Source: Polaribacter glomeratus
GTDB taxonomy: Bacteria; Bacteroidota; Bacteroidia; Flavobacteriales; Flavobacteriaceae
NCBI RefSeq assembly: GCF_002954665.1
Contig: NZ_MSCM01000001.1
Span: 1,014,134-1,067,085 of the forward strand
Direction: 5' to 3'
DNA length: 52,952 nt
The position numbers and the translations under genes were made by a program. The notes under the pieces are model-generated. The model was not told the DNA's origin, searched no databases, and was given only the letters and a program-made list of their open reading frames with translations. Below are positions 18,778-26,013 of this stretch, piece after piece (the first letter of the stretch is position 1; each line of letters begins with the position of its first letter).

Positions 18778-18843
18778 TTAACTTTTTTTACGGCTGCTTG
18801 CAAGCTCTAATTCTAACTTCTCTAAGGCTTCTTCTTGGGTCAT
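18778..18843 (-). CDS. Possible 21-residue peptide (uncertain)
   Basis: A short frame reading MTQEEALEKLELELASSRKKS between the hairpin elements and kinase 1. Its first five residues repeat the MTQEE opening of kinase 1, nine bases further on. It may be a leader peptide, the stub of a lost kinase copy, or chance. Nothing else supports it. Confidence 0.25.
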   Translation of the reverse strand: MTQEEALEKLELELASSRKKS

Positions 18844-18899
18844 AAGCTTAAACTTTTTTTAATAAGGCTTTTATCTCTAGCGTATTTTAAAAATTATTG

Positions 18900-18913
18900 A
18901 CCGCTTACGCGGT
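18900..18913 (-). other. GTAA-loop hairpin B
   Basis: Read on the minus strand, ACCGC, loop GTAA, GCGGT: a five-base perfect stem capped by a GNRA-type tetraloop. It lies eight bases beyond the larger hairpin with the same loop and about 77 bases after the stop of kinase 2. No T-run follows, so it is not a terminator. Confidence 0.75.
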
Positions 18914-18920
18914 ACTCATT

Positions 18921-18961
18921 GCAGTTGCCTTTTTGGGCTTACGCCCCTTTTTGGCAACTGC
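18921..18961 (-). other. Composite hairpin/cruciform A after kinase 2
   Basis: Read on the minus strand: GCAGTTGCC, AAAAAG, GGGC, loop GTAA, GCCC, AAAAA, GGCAACTGC. A nine-base outer stem and a four-base inner stem, both perfect, are separated by a symmetric A-rich interior loop and capped by a GNRA-type tetraloop. It begins 28 bases after the kinase 2 stop codon. It is far more GC-rich than its surroundings and has no T-run after it on the coding strand, so it does not look like an intrinsic terminator. Position and form resemble the hairpins found just downstream of DGR target repeats; a REP-like element is the alternative. Confidence 0.8.
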
Positions 18962-18989
18962 TTATTGCGGTTTTGCTCTTTTTTTTAAC

Positions 18990-21248
18990 CTAGAAAGAAA
19001 CAACCCGAAAACCGTCGCTGTCGTACCTATTGTCTGGCTCGTTGCCATAGCGATAAGCAACCCGGCAGCCAGACGCACTATTGCGCCAACTGCCGCCACG
19101 AATCACGCGATAACTGCTAGAACTCGGCCCTTTTGGATTATTTGAAGAACTACTGCTATAATAATTCTCGTCATACCAATCACTACACCATTCCCATACA
19201 TTACCACTCATATCATATAGTCCTAACTCATTACGTTGTTTCTGTCCTACTGCATGGGTCTTATCTCCACTATTACCACTATGCCAGCCTACTGAACTCA
19301 ATGTATTGCTACCTGAATAGGTATAGCCTCTTGATTTATTGCCGCCTCGAGCTGCAAATTCCCATTCGGCCTCCGTTGGCAAGCGAAAACGCTTCCCTGT
19401 TGCCGTATTTAACTTTTTGAGGAAGCTTTGGATATCATTCCAACTCACCTGTTCCACTGGGCACTGATCGCAGCCTGAAAAACTACTCGGGTTATTCCCC
19501 ATCACTGCCTGCCACTGCCCTTGGGTAACTTCATACTTCCCTATATTAAAACTACTTAATGTTACCGCATGTGCTGGGGATTCATTACTTGAGCAACCCG
19601 TTTGCTCACTAGTGCAGCCCATAGTAAAAGTACCGCCTTGTACATACACCATGTTTTCTTCTAAAGATTTTATTGCTTTTGCAGCTCTATTGGTGTGCTC
19701 TATTGCCTTTTGCTGTTCTTCTTGCTTCTTTTTTGCTTCCGCAGAATTCAATGCTTCTTTTATGGAAGCAATGGTGCTGTTTGCCTCTGTCTTAAAGGTG
19801 CCTGCTGGGTATTCAACTAAATAAGTAGTGTACACTTCAATAGTATTTGTATTTTTAGCACTTTCCCAATCTTTGGTTTCTTTTGCAACTGCAATTGACT
19901 CTAATCTTGCAGTTATCGATGCAATACTATCTTTCACTCCATCTAACTGTAATCGTTTTGTTGCTTTACTGATGTCTAAACCTGTCATAAAGACTTCAGC
20001 TTTCTTATAATTATTTAAAGAAGAAACTAAACTATCTAATTGATAAAAATTTGCAGCTGCAGTTTTATAACTCTTATACGTTTGTAAATCCAATGGTTCT
20101 ATTTCTTGTTCCCAAGGCTTTAAAAAGAATAAAGCAATTGCAATAATTAATACAACAGGAATACTATAAATTAAGAGGTTCTTGTTTTTAAATTTAGTTG
20201 ATGTTTGTTTTTCTACCAGTGGTTTTTTAAAGGGTATTTTTTCTGGCTGCTTGGCTCCTTTTATAAACGTAGCATCATTATTCGCTGATGCTGTTTTCTG
20301 AATAGGTCTTTTTACCGCTTTTTTTTCCTGATTATCATTTTTTATAACCGTGGCATCATTATTAGGTGTTATCGTTTTCTGTTTAGAAACGGCTTCTCCA
20401 TTTAAAAAACGAAATAATATTGATGTGTCTTGCGCTCTTTTATTGACATCTCTTTCTAAACAATGGTGTACTACTTTTTGCCAATTGGCAGATAAAGATT
20501 TTATTTCATCATTTACGTCTGCGTGCAATATTTTTTGGGTAATGGTATTTTGCCACTCTGCACTTGCCGTAGTTTGACTTTCAGCATCAAACAACGTTTT
20601 GCCTGTTAAAATTTCATAGGCAATCACACCAAAACTCCATAAATCTGTATTGAGTTTTAAAGGCAAACCTTTTAGTTGCTCCGGACTAGAATATTGTAGC
20701 GTTCCACCAGCAAAACTATTGGTAAAACGAGATGCTTTACCATCTGCTTCTGCTTGTTTGCTTAAACCAAAGTCAGTAATTTTAGGAATAATCTCACCAT
20801 TTCTGTCAACTACTAAAATATTGCTTGGTTTTAAATCTCTGTGCACTACTTTATACTGATGTAAAAAACCAATACCTTCTAAAATACCTTTGGTAATACT
20901 TTCTCTTTTTTCTAACGAAACTTCGTTGTTCTTTAAATAATGCGATAGATTCCCCAAAGAATAGTATTGCATTATAGCATAATCATATGTTCCGTTTCTT
21001 TCTATAAAACGAAAAACACCTTCGTAATTGGCAATATACATGCTAACAGGAAGATGTTCAATGGCTTTAAATTCTTCTAAAAGCGAAAATTCTTTATCGC
21101 CAACAATTTTAACCTCAGAAACTTTTATAGCAACTTCTCTATCTAATATGGTATCATACGCTTTATAAACAGTGCCAAAACTACCACCACCAATATTATT
21201 TTTTTGAACGTTATAGGTATATCTTTTAAAGAACTCTTCTTCTTTCAT
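18990..21248 (-). CDS. Ser/Thr kinase, membrane segment, DGR-like FGE domain (kinase 2)
   Basis: Complete Hanks-type kinase (glycine loop 20-30, K42, HRDLKPSN 136-143, DFG 159-161). The linker carries NNDATVIK and NNDATFIK. One membrane helix (IYSIPVVLIIAIALFFL) precedes a mainly helical region rich in A/K/E (about 400-530) and an FGE/C-type-lectin domain (533-752): GGTFTMGC, FRLPTEAEWEFAARGG, GNVWEWCSDWY and the tail RVIRGGSW...GFRVVSF. Only one cysteine is left where catalytic FGE has two, so this is a binding domain. The FGE part is about 53% GC in sampled lines, against about 30-35% in its neighbours, and its tail fits a DGR variable region. Two GTAA hairpins follow the stop. Confidence 0.94.
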   Translation of the reverse strand: MKEEEFFKRYTYNVQKNNIGGGSFGTVYKAYDTILDREVAIKVSEVKIVGDKEFSLLEEFKAIEHLPVSMYIANYEGVFRFIERNGTYDYAIMQYYSLGNLSHYLKNNEVSLEKRESITKGILEGIGFLHQYKVVHRDLKPSNILVVDRNGEIIPKITDFGLSKQAEADGKASRFTNSFAGGTLQYSSPEQLKGLPLKLNTDLWSFGVIAYEILTGKTLFDAESQTTASAEWQNTITQKILHADVNDEIKSLSANWQKVVHHCLERDVNKRAQDTSILFRFLNGEAVSKQKTITPNNDATVIKNDNQEKKAVKRPIQKTASANNDATFIKGAKQPEKIPFKKPLVEKQTSTKFKNKNLLIYSIPVVLIIAIALFFLKPWEQEIEPLDLQTYKSYKTAAANFYQLDSLVSSLNNYKKAEVFMTGLDISKATKRLQLDGVKDSIASITARLESIAVAKETKDWESAKNTNTIEVYTTYLVEYPAGTFKTEANSTIASIKEALNSAEAKKKQEEQQKAIEHTNRAAKAIKSLEENMVYVQGGTFTMGCTSEQTGCSSNESPAHAVTLSSFNIGKYEVTQGQWQAVMGNNPSSFSGCDQCPVEQVSWNDIQSFLKKLNTATGKRFRLPTEAEWEFAARGGNKSRGYTYSGSNTLSSVGWHSGNSGDKTHAVGQKQRNELGLYDMSGNVWEWCSDWYDENYYSSSSSNNPKGPSSSSYRVIRGGSWRNSASGCRVAYRYGNEPDNRYDSDGFRVVSF
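18993..19115 (-). other. Putative DGR variable region (VR) in kinase 2
   Basis: Encodes residues 712-752. The frame RGGSW-xxx-A-xx-CR-x-A-x-R-xxx-EP-xx-R-xxxx-GFR is the consensus of C-type-lectin targets of diversity-generating retroelements. The fifteen x positions judged variable (722-724, 726, 727, 732, 734-736, 739, 740, 742-745) use CGC, AAT, AGT, TCT, GGC, TAT, TAT, GGC, AAC, GAC, AAT, TAC, GAC, AGC, GAC. Every one ends in C or T, as expected if AAC/AAT codons of a template had their adenines replaced. GGC and CGC are otherwise uncommon in this AT-rich genome. No template repeat or reverse transcriptase lies in the window, so this rests on pattern alone. Confidence 0.65.
20430..21248 (-). 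repeat. Kinase-domain repeat A, copy 2
   Basis: Partner of 17951-18769 at a fixed offset of 2479 bases with no gaps, from the start codon to the end of the kinase domain. The far half is nearly identical, which suggests conversion tracts rather than uniform divergence. Confidence 0.85.
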
Positions 21249-21315
21249 ATTTTAATTCGTTAATCATTAAGAAACAGCTATGTACGTCGTTTTTTAAATT
21301 ATATCTAACTTTTTT

Positions 21316-22512
21316 TTAATCTACTTTAATATCATCCTCTTCAAGAGTTAAATTAAAAACATTCGATTTCTTAATTCGATCTTTGTAGACTAATTTGTAT
21401 GTTTTATCATCTTTTACAGTAATTTTTGCTTTAGATACTCCAAAAAGCATCGATTTTTTATTATCTTTTTTGATGATCGTTGTTGTAATAATCAAAAAGT
21501 TGTGCTTTCCTTTTGGTACATAAATTCTGTTATGGTATTTAACACCTTTTTTATTCATACCAAAGATTTTTGCCTTATTACGACCAACTTGTATGTACAA
21601 TTCTTGGTGCACTTGTAAAGAACCCAATGCATGAACAAAATCTATTTCTACTAATTCTTTTTCAGGTTTTGGTTCTGGTGCAGCATCATTTTTAGTTACA
21701 TCTACCCAAGAAAAACCAGTAAGCCCAGTAGTATTATAACCTACCCAACCAAACCCATCTAAACCCCAATAAGTACCCCAAGAGTTTTTAACTAACCAAG
21801 CTTGTTTGTCATCATCCCAACCAATTAGCGTTACAGCGTGCGTTGGTTTTGTGTTCATGGTATGAATAACTCCACTTTTATAATTTAGAAACTCATTTGT
21901 ATTAGCATCTAAAGATACCGCCATGGCGCCGTGTCTTACCAATAAGTTTTTAACTTCTTCTGTAGACGGATTCCCTTCAATAAAATTATAGTTTGAAATT
22001 TTTACATTTGATTTCCCTTCATATAACGTACAACTATTTTGAACTTTTTGATAAGGTGTTTCCCCTTCTAACGCCAACTCTGCGTCATTTTCTAGTAACC
22101 AATTATACGCAAAGTCATACCAACCGCCAGAACAACCTCCACTATTATCAACACAATTAACAAATGATTGCTCGGATAAATCTAACTTTTCTTTATTGAT
22201 TAGTGCGTGACTAGACTCAATAGTTGCTACGGCAGCAAATGCCCAACAAGAGCCACAATTGCCCTGATCTTTCACAGAAGTTACACCGTCAAAATCTCTT
22301 AAATCGAACGAAGTAGCATTTTCATCACCAAATTTAGAAACGGTAAGGTCGTATACTTTTTGACCATCCTGAATATAAGCTCCTTGTACTTTAAAAAGTT
22401 TTCTAAATTCTTGATCTGTTGGCACAACTAGCCCCATGCTTTTCTGTTGTGCATTTGCAAAAAAAGAGCACAATGAAAACATGGCAATGAAAACTATTTT
22501 TAAATTTTTCAT
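21316..22512 (-). CDS. Exported papain-family (C1) cysteine protease
   Basis: Peptidase C1 with a signal peptide ending near FFANAQ (residue 22). The active site is complete: Q83 and C89 in DQGNCGSCWAF, the histidine in THAVTLIGW (about 226) and the asparagine in VKNSWGTYWG (about 243). The prosegment is short (about 45 residues) and lacks an ERFNIN-like pattern. After the protease core (ending near 275) lies a C-terminal beta-rich domain of about 120 residues with the segment KYHNRIYVPKGKHNFLIITT. It follows four bases after a chagasin-like inhibitor gene, so protease and inhibitor are made together. Its target in the periplasm or outside is unknown; the ectodomains of the kinases are candidates. 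Confidence 0.93.
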   Translation of the reverse strand: MKNLKIVFIAMFSLCSFFANAQQKSMGLVVPTDQEFRKLFKVQGAYIQDGQKVYDLTVSKFGDENATSFDLRDFDGVTSVKDQGNCGSCWAFAAVATIESSHALINKEKLDLSEQSFVNCVDNSGGCSGGWYDFAYNWLLENDAELALEGETPYQKVQNSCTLYEGKSNVKISNYNFIEGNPSTEEVKNLLVRHGAMAVSLDANTNEFLNYKSGVIHTMNTKPTHAVTLIGWDDDKQAWLVKNSWGTYWGLDGFGWVGYNTTGLTGFSWVDVTKNDAAPEPKPEKELVEIDFVHALGSLQVHQELYIQVGRNKAKIFGMNKKGVKYHNRIYVPKGKHNFLIITTTIIKKDNKKSMLFGVSKAKITVKDDKTYKLVYKDRIKKSNVFNLTLEEDDIKVD

Positions 22513-22516
22513 ACTA

Positions 22517-22867
22517 TTATTTTTTAATTTTTACTTTAATTATTTTTTTTTGATCTTCTGGTATGCTGTCTAACTTTTCAAAACTTCTTAAAAAATGAAA
22601 TTCTAAACTATAAGCACCTGGCTTTAATCCTTTTAGAGAAAATATCTTCTGATGACTTACAAATATCTTACCTTCTTTCTCAATTGATTTTTTTGATGTA
22701 TTTATCTGTTCTACTTCTGGTATTGGCAAATAACGCCATTGATAGCCACCATCTCCTTCTTTTTCTAGTTCAATTTTAAACTCTTCATTTACTTTGTAAC
22801 CTTGAGTTACTTTACAGCTTTGTAATGAAACTGAAATTATAAAAACTATTAAAATTATTTTTTTCAT
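22517..22867 (-). CDS. Chagasin-like (I42) cysteine-protease inhibitor lipoprotein
   Basis: A 116-residue lipoprotein with lipobox LQSC (C18). The mature part shows the three loops of chagasin-family inhibitors in weakened form: GDGGYQW (38-44) for the NPTTGYxW loop, a middle segment GKIFVSHQKIFSLKGLKPG, and LRSFE (93-97) for the RPW/F loop after the strand AYSLEFHF. Chagasins block papain-type enzymes by inserting these loops into the active-site cleft. The gene lies four bases upstream of a C1 protease gene, the expected partner. Residue matches alone are modest; the neighbour raises confidence. Alternative: an unrelated small beta-sandwich lipoprotein. Confidence 0.72.
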   Translation of the reverse strand: MKKIILIVFIISVSLQSCKVTQGYKVNEEFKIELEKEGDGGYQWRYLPIPEVEQINTSKKSIEKEGKIFVSHQKIFSLKGLKPGAYSLEFHFLRSFEKLDSIPEDQKKIIKVKIKK

Positions 22868-22880
22868 ATGCTGGTTTTTA

Positions 22881-23699
22881 TTAAATTAAATCATCTGCAA
22901 AGTCATCATCATATTCTAAATCTGAGTCTGAGTCTGCAGTATCCTCAAAATCATTTTCTAAATAAGCTGCACCACCATCTATTCCTTCTGCTTCTTCAGT
23001 TGCTTCGCCGTCATTTAAACCTTCAATAATATCTACAGTATCTCCTATTTCATCTACTGTTACAAATTCGTCTAATGAAGCATTCGTATCTTTATAATCG
23101 TTCTCATCTTCAAAAACAATATCTTCATAACTTATTTCGTCTGTTACATCGTCATTGTCGTCATCGTTATCATCTTCATCAATGTCGGCATCGGTTTCAT
23201 CTTTATCAATTTTGTTATAATCGCTATTATCAAAATCTGAATGCTCTTTAATTTTATCGTAAAACTCTTGTTTTTCTTCATCAGACAAGGCATCCCATTC
23301 CTCTTTATTTAGTGTATGATAGGTATTACCGTGCCAATTAAAGAAACCTGAGCCATCCGTGTCTGCTCTAGCTGTTTTAAAAGCTTCACCAAAAGACATG
23401 TCTTCTGTTACGGCATCAGAAAATTCTATATTTGTAGGTACTTCAAAATCAAAAGTTTCTTCTGTTTCAGCCTCCGTTTCATCTATTTCAACCTCTTCAT
23501 TTTCAACTATTTTACCTGTCGCACTTAAAAACGCATATTGAGATCCAATGCCTGCAATAAGGCCTAATGCAACAGCTAAGGGAAGTTTTTTTTCTTTTAG
23601 TAAATCAATCTGCTTTTTGGTAACCCCTCTAAATTTTATTGTATTTTTTTTAGGTGATTGAGAGTTAGAAGCTCCTTTAATTAATGTCTTTTTCTCCAT
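22881..23699 (-). CDS. Acidic single-pass membrane protein with FxWxGxxYxT domain
   Basis: 272 residues. A basic N-terminus (1-38) and one membrane helix (LPLAVALGLIAGIGSQYAFL) are followed by a strongly acidic outer part with runs such as DIDEDDNDDDNDD. In the middle is a short domain, FGEAFKTARADTDGSGFFNWHGNTYHTLNKEEWDALSDEEKQEF (shown here as FGEAFKTAR...GFFNWHGNTYHT...EEWDAL). I recognise this pattern from uncharacterised Bacteroidota proteins, often near secretion or conflict genes. Function unknown. It is 13 bases upstream of the inhibitor gene and 95 after the FHA gene. The acidic tail could bind Ca2+ or basic surfaces; that is inference. Confidence 0.75.
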   Translation of the reverse strand: MEKKTLIKGASNSQSPKKNTIKFRGVTKKQIDLLKEKKLPLAVALGLIAGIGSQYAFLSATGKIVENEEVEIDETEAETEETFDFEVPTNIEFSDAVTEDMSFGEAFKTARADTDGSGFFNWHGNTYHTLNKEEWDALSDEEKQEFYDKIKEHSDFDNSDYNKIDKDETDADIDEDDNDDDNDDVTDEISYEDIVFEDENDYKDTNASLDEFVTVDEIGDTVDIIEGLNDGEATEEAEGIDGGAAYLENDFEDTADSDSDLEYDDDFADDLI

Positions 23700-23794
23700 T
23701 TTTTAATGCTTAAAGTTTATTAAATTTATCTTTTTTTTACCTTCTGATGAAATTTACTTTACAAAACCGAGGTTTTATTAAATGAAAACAACAT

Positions 23795-24394
23795 TTAATC
23801 TTGTAACAAGGTAAAAACGGTATCGCCAACTTCTATTTCATCGCCAAGATGTAGTAAAATTTGATCTTCGTTTTCTAATTTATTCTTATTTACGATGGTA
23901 CCATTTGTACTTTTTAAATCTGCTATAATAAATTGTACTTTACTATTGTGTTTTTGTACTTTAATAGAACAATGTGCTCTAGAAAGATACTGGTCATCTA
24001 ATATCCAAGAAACATCTTTTTCTGAATCAAAACTAGCACTTGCACTTTCTGGATTTCTACCAATAAAGATGGTGTAATTCTCCTTCGGATTTTTCATAAC
24101 TAAATTGGTTGCTGCAGTGCTATTTTTTAAAATCTGTAATTTAAATTTACGCTTCGATTTTTTTTGGATACCTACAACATTTGTACCTGGTTCGTTTTCT
24201 ATAAAGTGATTAAAACCTTGCCCGTTTTCAGACACTTGCGTTCCTGGGTTGTTTTGGATTGGTCTTGGCTTTAAGTTTAAATTCATTTTATGGCCACACG
24301 ATTTACAACTTACCACTCTACTAATTCCTAGTTCTATCCATTCTTGTAAAACGGTATTATTGGTATTGCATTTTTTACATTTATATCCTGCCAT
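23795..24394 (-). CDS. FHA-domain protein with N-terminal zinc ribbon
   Basis: A phosphothreonine reader, cytosolic, 199 residues. Cysteines 6, 9, 30 and 33 (CKKC, CKSC) form a zinc ribbon. A linker with two related motifs, NPGTQV and EPGTNVVG, leads to a C-terminal FHA domain (about 90-199) with the conserved GRNPES, SRAHCSI and STNGTIVN motifs that hold the phosphopeptide. It lies in a run of four tightly spaced genes (FHA, small acidic, FHA, LytTR) between the kinases. It should bind phosphorylated kinase or another substrate. The threonines of the two PGTxV motifs are themselves possible phosphorylation sites. Confidence 0.92.
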   Translation of the reverse strand: MAGYKCKKCNTNNTVLQEWIELGISRVVSCKSCGHKMNLNLKPRPIQNNPGTQVSENGQGFNHFIENEPGTNVVGIQKKSKRKFKLQILKNSTAATNLVMKNPKENYTIFIGRNPESASASFDSEKDVSWILDDQYLSRAHCSIKVQKHNSKVQFIIADLKSTNGTIVNKNKLENEDQILLHLGDEIEVGDTVFTLLQD

Positions 24395-24402
24395 ATTTTA
24401 TA

Positions 24403-24663
24403 TTATTCAAAAGTTTCATCAAAATTCAAATCGATTTCATCTAAGGAGTTATACTCATTAAAATCTTCTTCAAATTCATCACTCAATGCTTGTTCATAAT
24501 CTATTTCTAAATCTTCTAAAGTAATTTCATCTGTAATTAACTCGTTTTCTATTTCCTCTAAATCTAAAGAAATTATCTTTTCATCCGTTAAAAACTCTGT
24601 AGTTGGTTTTTCAGGAATTTCTATTTCTATGGTAATCACCTCTTTATTTTCTTTTTGATTCAA
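24403..24663 (-). CDS. Small highly acidic protein
   Basis: 86 residues, about 40% Glu/Asp, no cysteine and no membrane helix; probably largely disordered. Motifs such as LEEIENELITDEITLEDLE contain TDEIT and SLDEIDL, acidic threonine and serine contexts that kinases could modify. It sits between the two FHA genes with gaps of 8 and 13 bases, which supports a real gene and a link to the phospho-signalling set. No family recognised. Confidence 0.7.
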   Translation of the reverse strand: MNQKENKEVITIEIEIPEKPTTEFLTDEKIISLDLEEIENELITDEITLEDLEIDYEQALSDEFEEDFNEYNSLDEIDLNFDETFE

Positions 24664-24676
24664 CAGTTATCTAATT

Positions 24677-25342
24677 TTATTTAATCCAATTACATTTGCA
24701 TTTCGGACACTTTTTTTTAGATTTCCAAAATCTCCAACTTTTAGAAGTCATGTCAAACTTACATTTCGGACAATGAAATGTTTCCGAAAAATCAATATAC
24801 AAATCTTCTAATTTTTCCTTTACTTTTTTATCAGAAATAGAAGCTGTAGAAATAATACCACCAATGGTACCAATACCTAACATTAAATATATTCGTATAC
24901 CTTCAATAGATTTTACATAGGCATTATTATATACCAACAACATTAAACCAATAGTTATTCCTCCTTTAAAAAGTGCCGATTTTAATTTAAAATACTTATT
25001 TACGTTCTGCTTTTCTTTATTATATTTTATTTCTATTTCTTTTAGTTGATGAAATTCGTTGATAAATTCAGTTCTGTTTTTTAATATATAAGCTTGTAAT
25101 TGACTAAATAGTTCCTCTGATTCTAGAGAAAACGTTCCCAACTGAATGCGCTGTTTTTCATCTATTTTTTTCGATATAATATTTTGTCCGTTAACGGATG
25201 TGCCATTTGTAGAGTTTAAATCTTTTAGTGTAAAAGTTTTAAAATCATCGGCTATGTGCAATTCTGCATGAGCACCGCTAACCGTATTATTGTCTATTTT
25301 GTAATCGTTATTCTCGTTTCTTCCTATTGTAAATGCTTTCAT
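24677..25342 (-). CDS. FHA-domain membrane protein with C-terminal zinc ribbon
   Basis: The reverse arrangement of the other FHA protein: FHA first (residues 1-90; GRNENN, SGAHAEL, STNGTSVN), then a charged helix (about 95-120), two hydrophobic helices (about 125-165, ITIGLMLLVYNNAYV and IYLMLGIGTIGGIIS) and a C-terminal zinc ribbon (CPKC, CPKC). The FHA domain is therefore held at the inner membrane, facing the cytosol where the kinase domains are. It starts one base after the LytTR gene's stop. Expected role: membrane docking of phosphorylated kinase. Function beyond that is inferred. Confidence 0.9.
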   Translation of the reverse strand: MKAFTIGRNENNDYKIDNNTVSGAHAELHIADDFKTFTLKDLNSTNGTSVNGQNIISKKIDEKQRIQLGTFSLESEELFSQLQAYILKNRTEFINEFHQLKEIEIKYNKEKQNVNKYFKLKSALFKGGITIGLMLLVYNNAYVKSIEGIRIYLMLGIGTIGGIISTASISDKKVKEKLEDLYIDFSETFHCPKCKFDMTSKSWRFWKSKKKCPKCKCNWIK

Positions 25343-25343
25343 A

Positions 25344-26003
25344 CTAATACCAAAGTAAATTTTGTTTCACTCGTTTTATATAAATATCTCCTAATTTTAA
25401 TTCTATTTCTGTAGCTCCTTTAAAAACTAAATGCTGACTTTGTACTTTTTTAATCCTGTTGATGTTTACAATAAAAGATTTACCAATTCTAGTTAAAAAA
25501 GGAACTTCTTTTATTCTTTTCTCTAACACATTTAAAGGATACGATATGCATTTTCTAGTACCATTTTCTAAATAAATATAGGTGTAATTACCACTACCTA
25601 CACAAAAACAAATACTAGCAATGGCTACCAATTCGAAACCACCTTTAAAACTAATTTTTAATTTTTCTTTAACTTCTTCTTTTATAGGTGGGTATTTTTT
25701 AAGTCTGTTTGTAAACTCATAATAACCCACCGCCACTTCTTTTTGATAATACATAAAAGCCAACACATTTGCTTTCCAAGCTAAAAATGCTACCTCTTTA
25801 TTTGCAGAAACCACTACAAAATGCTCATTTTCACTGGTGTTTATTAATTTACGCAACAGTATTCTGTTTTCTAAAGTATCTTCTTTTAAGTAAAAAAAAG
25901 ACAATTTATTAGGAACCGCAAGTAATTGCGCATTTTCTTCCAAAAATGCAGCATCTTTAATATTAGAAAAATTTAAGCACTGTATGGTATTTGTTTGGTT
26001 CAT
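25344..26003 (-). CDS. LytTR-family DNA-binding regulator
   Basis: C-terminal LytTR domain (about 115-219): ICFCVGSGNYTYIYLENGT, then FLTRIGKSFIVNINRIKKV, the signature of this beta-type DNA-binding fold. The first 100 residues show the later half of a receiver-like fold (EHFVVVSANKEVAFLAWKANVLAFMYY resembles strand-helix-strand 4-5 of LytR receivers) but no clear phospho-acceptor Asp. So it may be controlled by something other than a histidine kinase, for example the Ser/Thr kinases or FHA proteins next to it. It lies 10 bases after the Sel1 kinase and one base before the FHA gene. It may regulate the block itself. Confidence 0.87.
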   Translation of the reverse strand: MNQTNTIQCLNFSNIKDAAFLEENAQLLAVPNKLSFFYLKEDTLENRILLRKLINTSENEHFVVVSANKEVAFLAWKANVLAFMYYQKEVAVGYYEFTNRLKKYPPIKEEVKEKLKISFKGGFELVAIASICFCVGSGNYTYIYLENGTRKCISYPLNVLEKRIKEVPFLTRIGKSFIVNINRIKKVQSQHLVFKGATEIELKLGDIYIKRVKQNLLWY

Positions 26004-26013
26004 TTTTTTTTAT

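Noticed and set aside
18900..18961. Integron attC site
   Set aside because: The stems look attC-like at first, but the ends are GTTGCC...GGCAAC, the reverse of the R''/R' order, and no integrase or cassette gene is near.
18900..18961. Intrinsic terminator of kinase 2
   Set aside because: No T-run follows either hairpin on the coding strand, and the interior A-rich loop is unlike a terminator stem.
17000..21000. Plus-strand frames of 60-100 codons opposite the kinase genes
   Set aside because: They mirror the coding frames of the minus-strand kinases, recur at each kinase copy and show no family features.
18778..21248. A complete diversity-generating retroelement
   Set aside because: No reverse transcriptase, Avd gene or template repeat is present anywhere in the window, so only a target is claimed.
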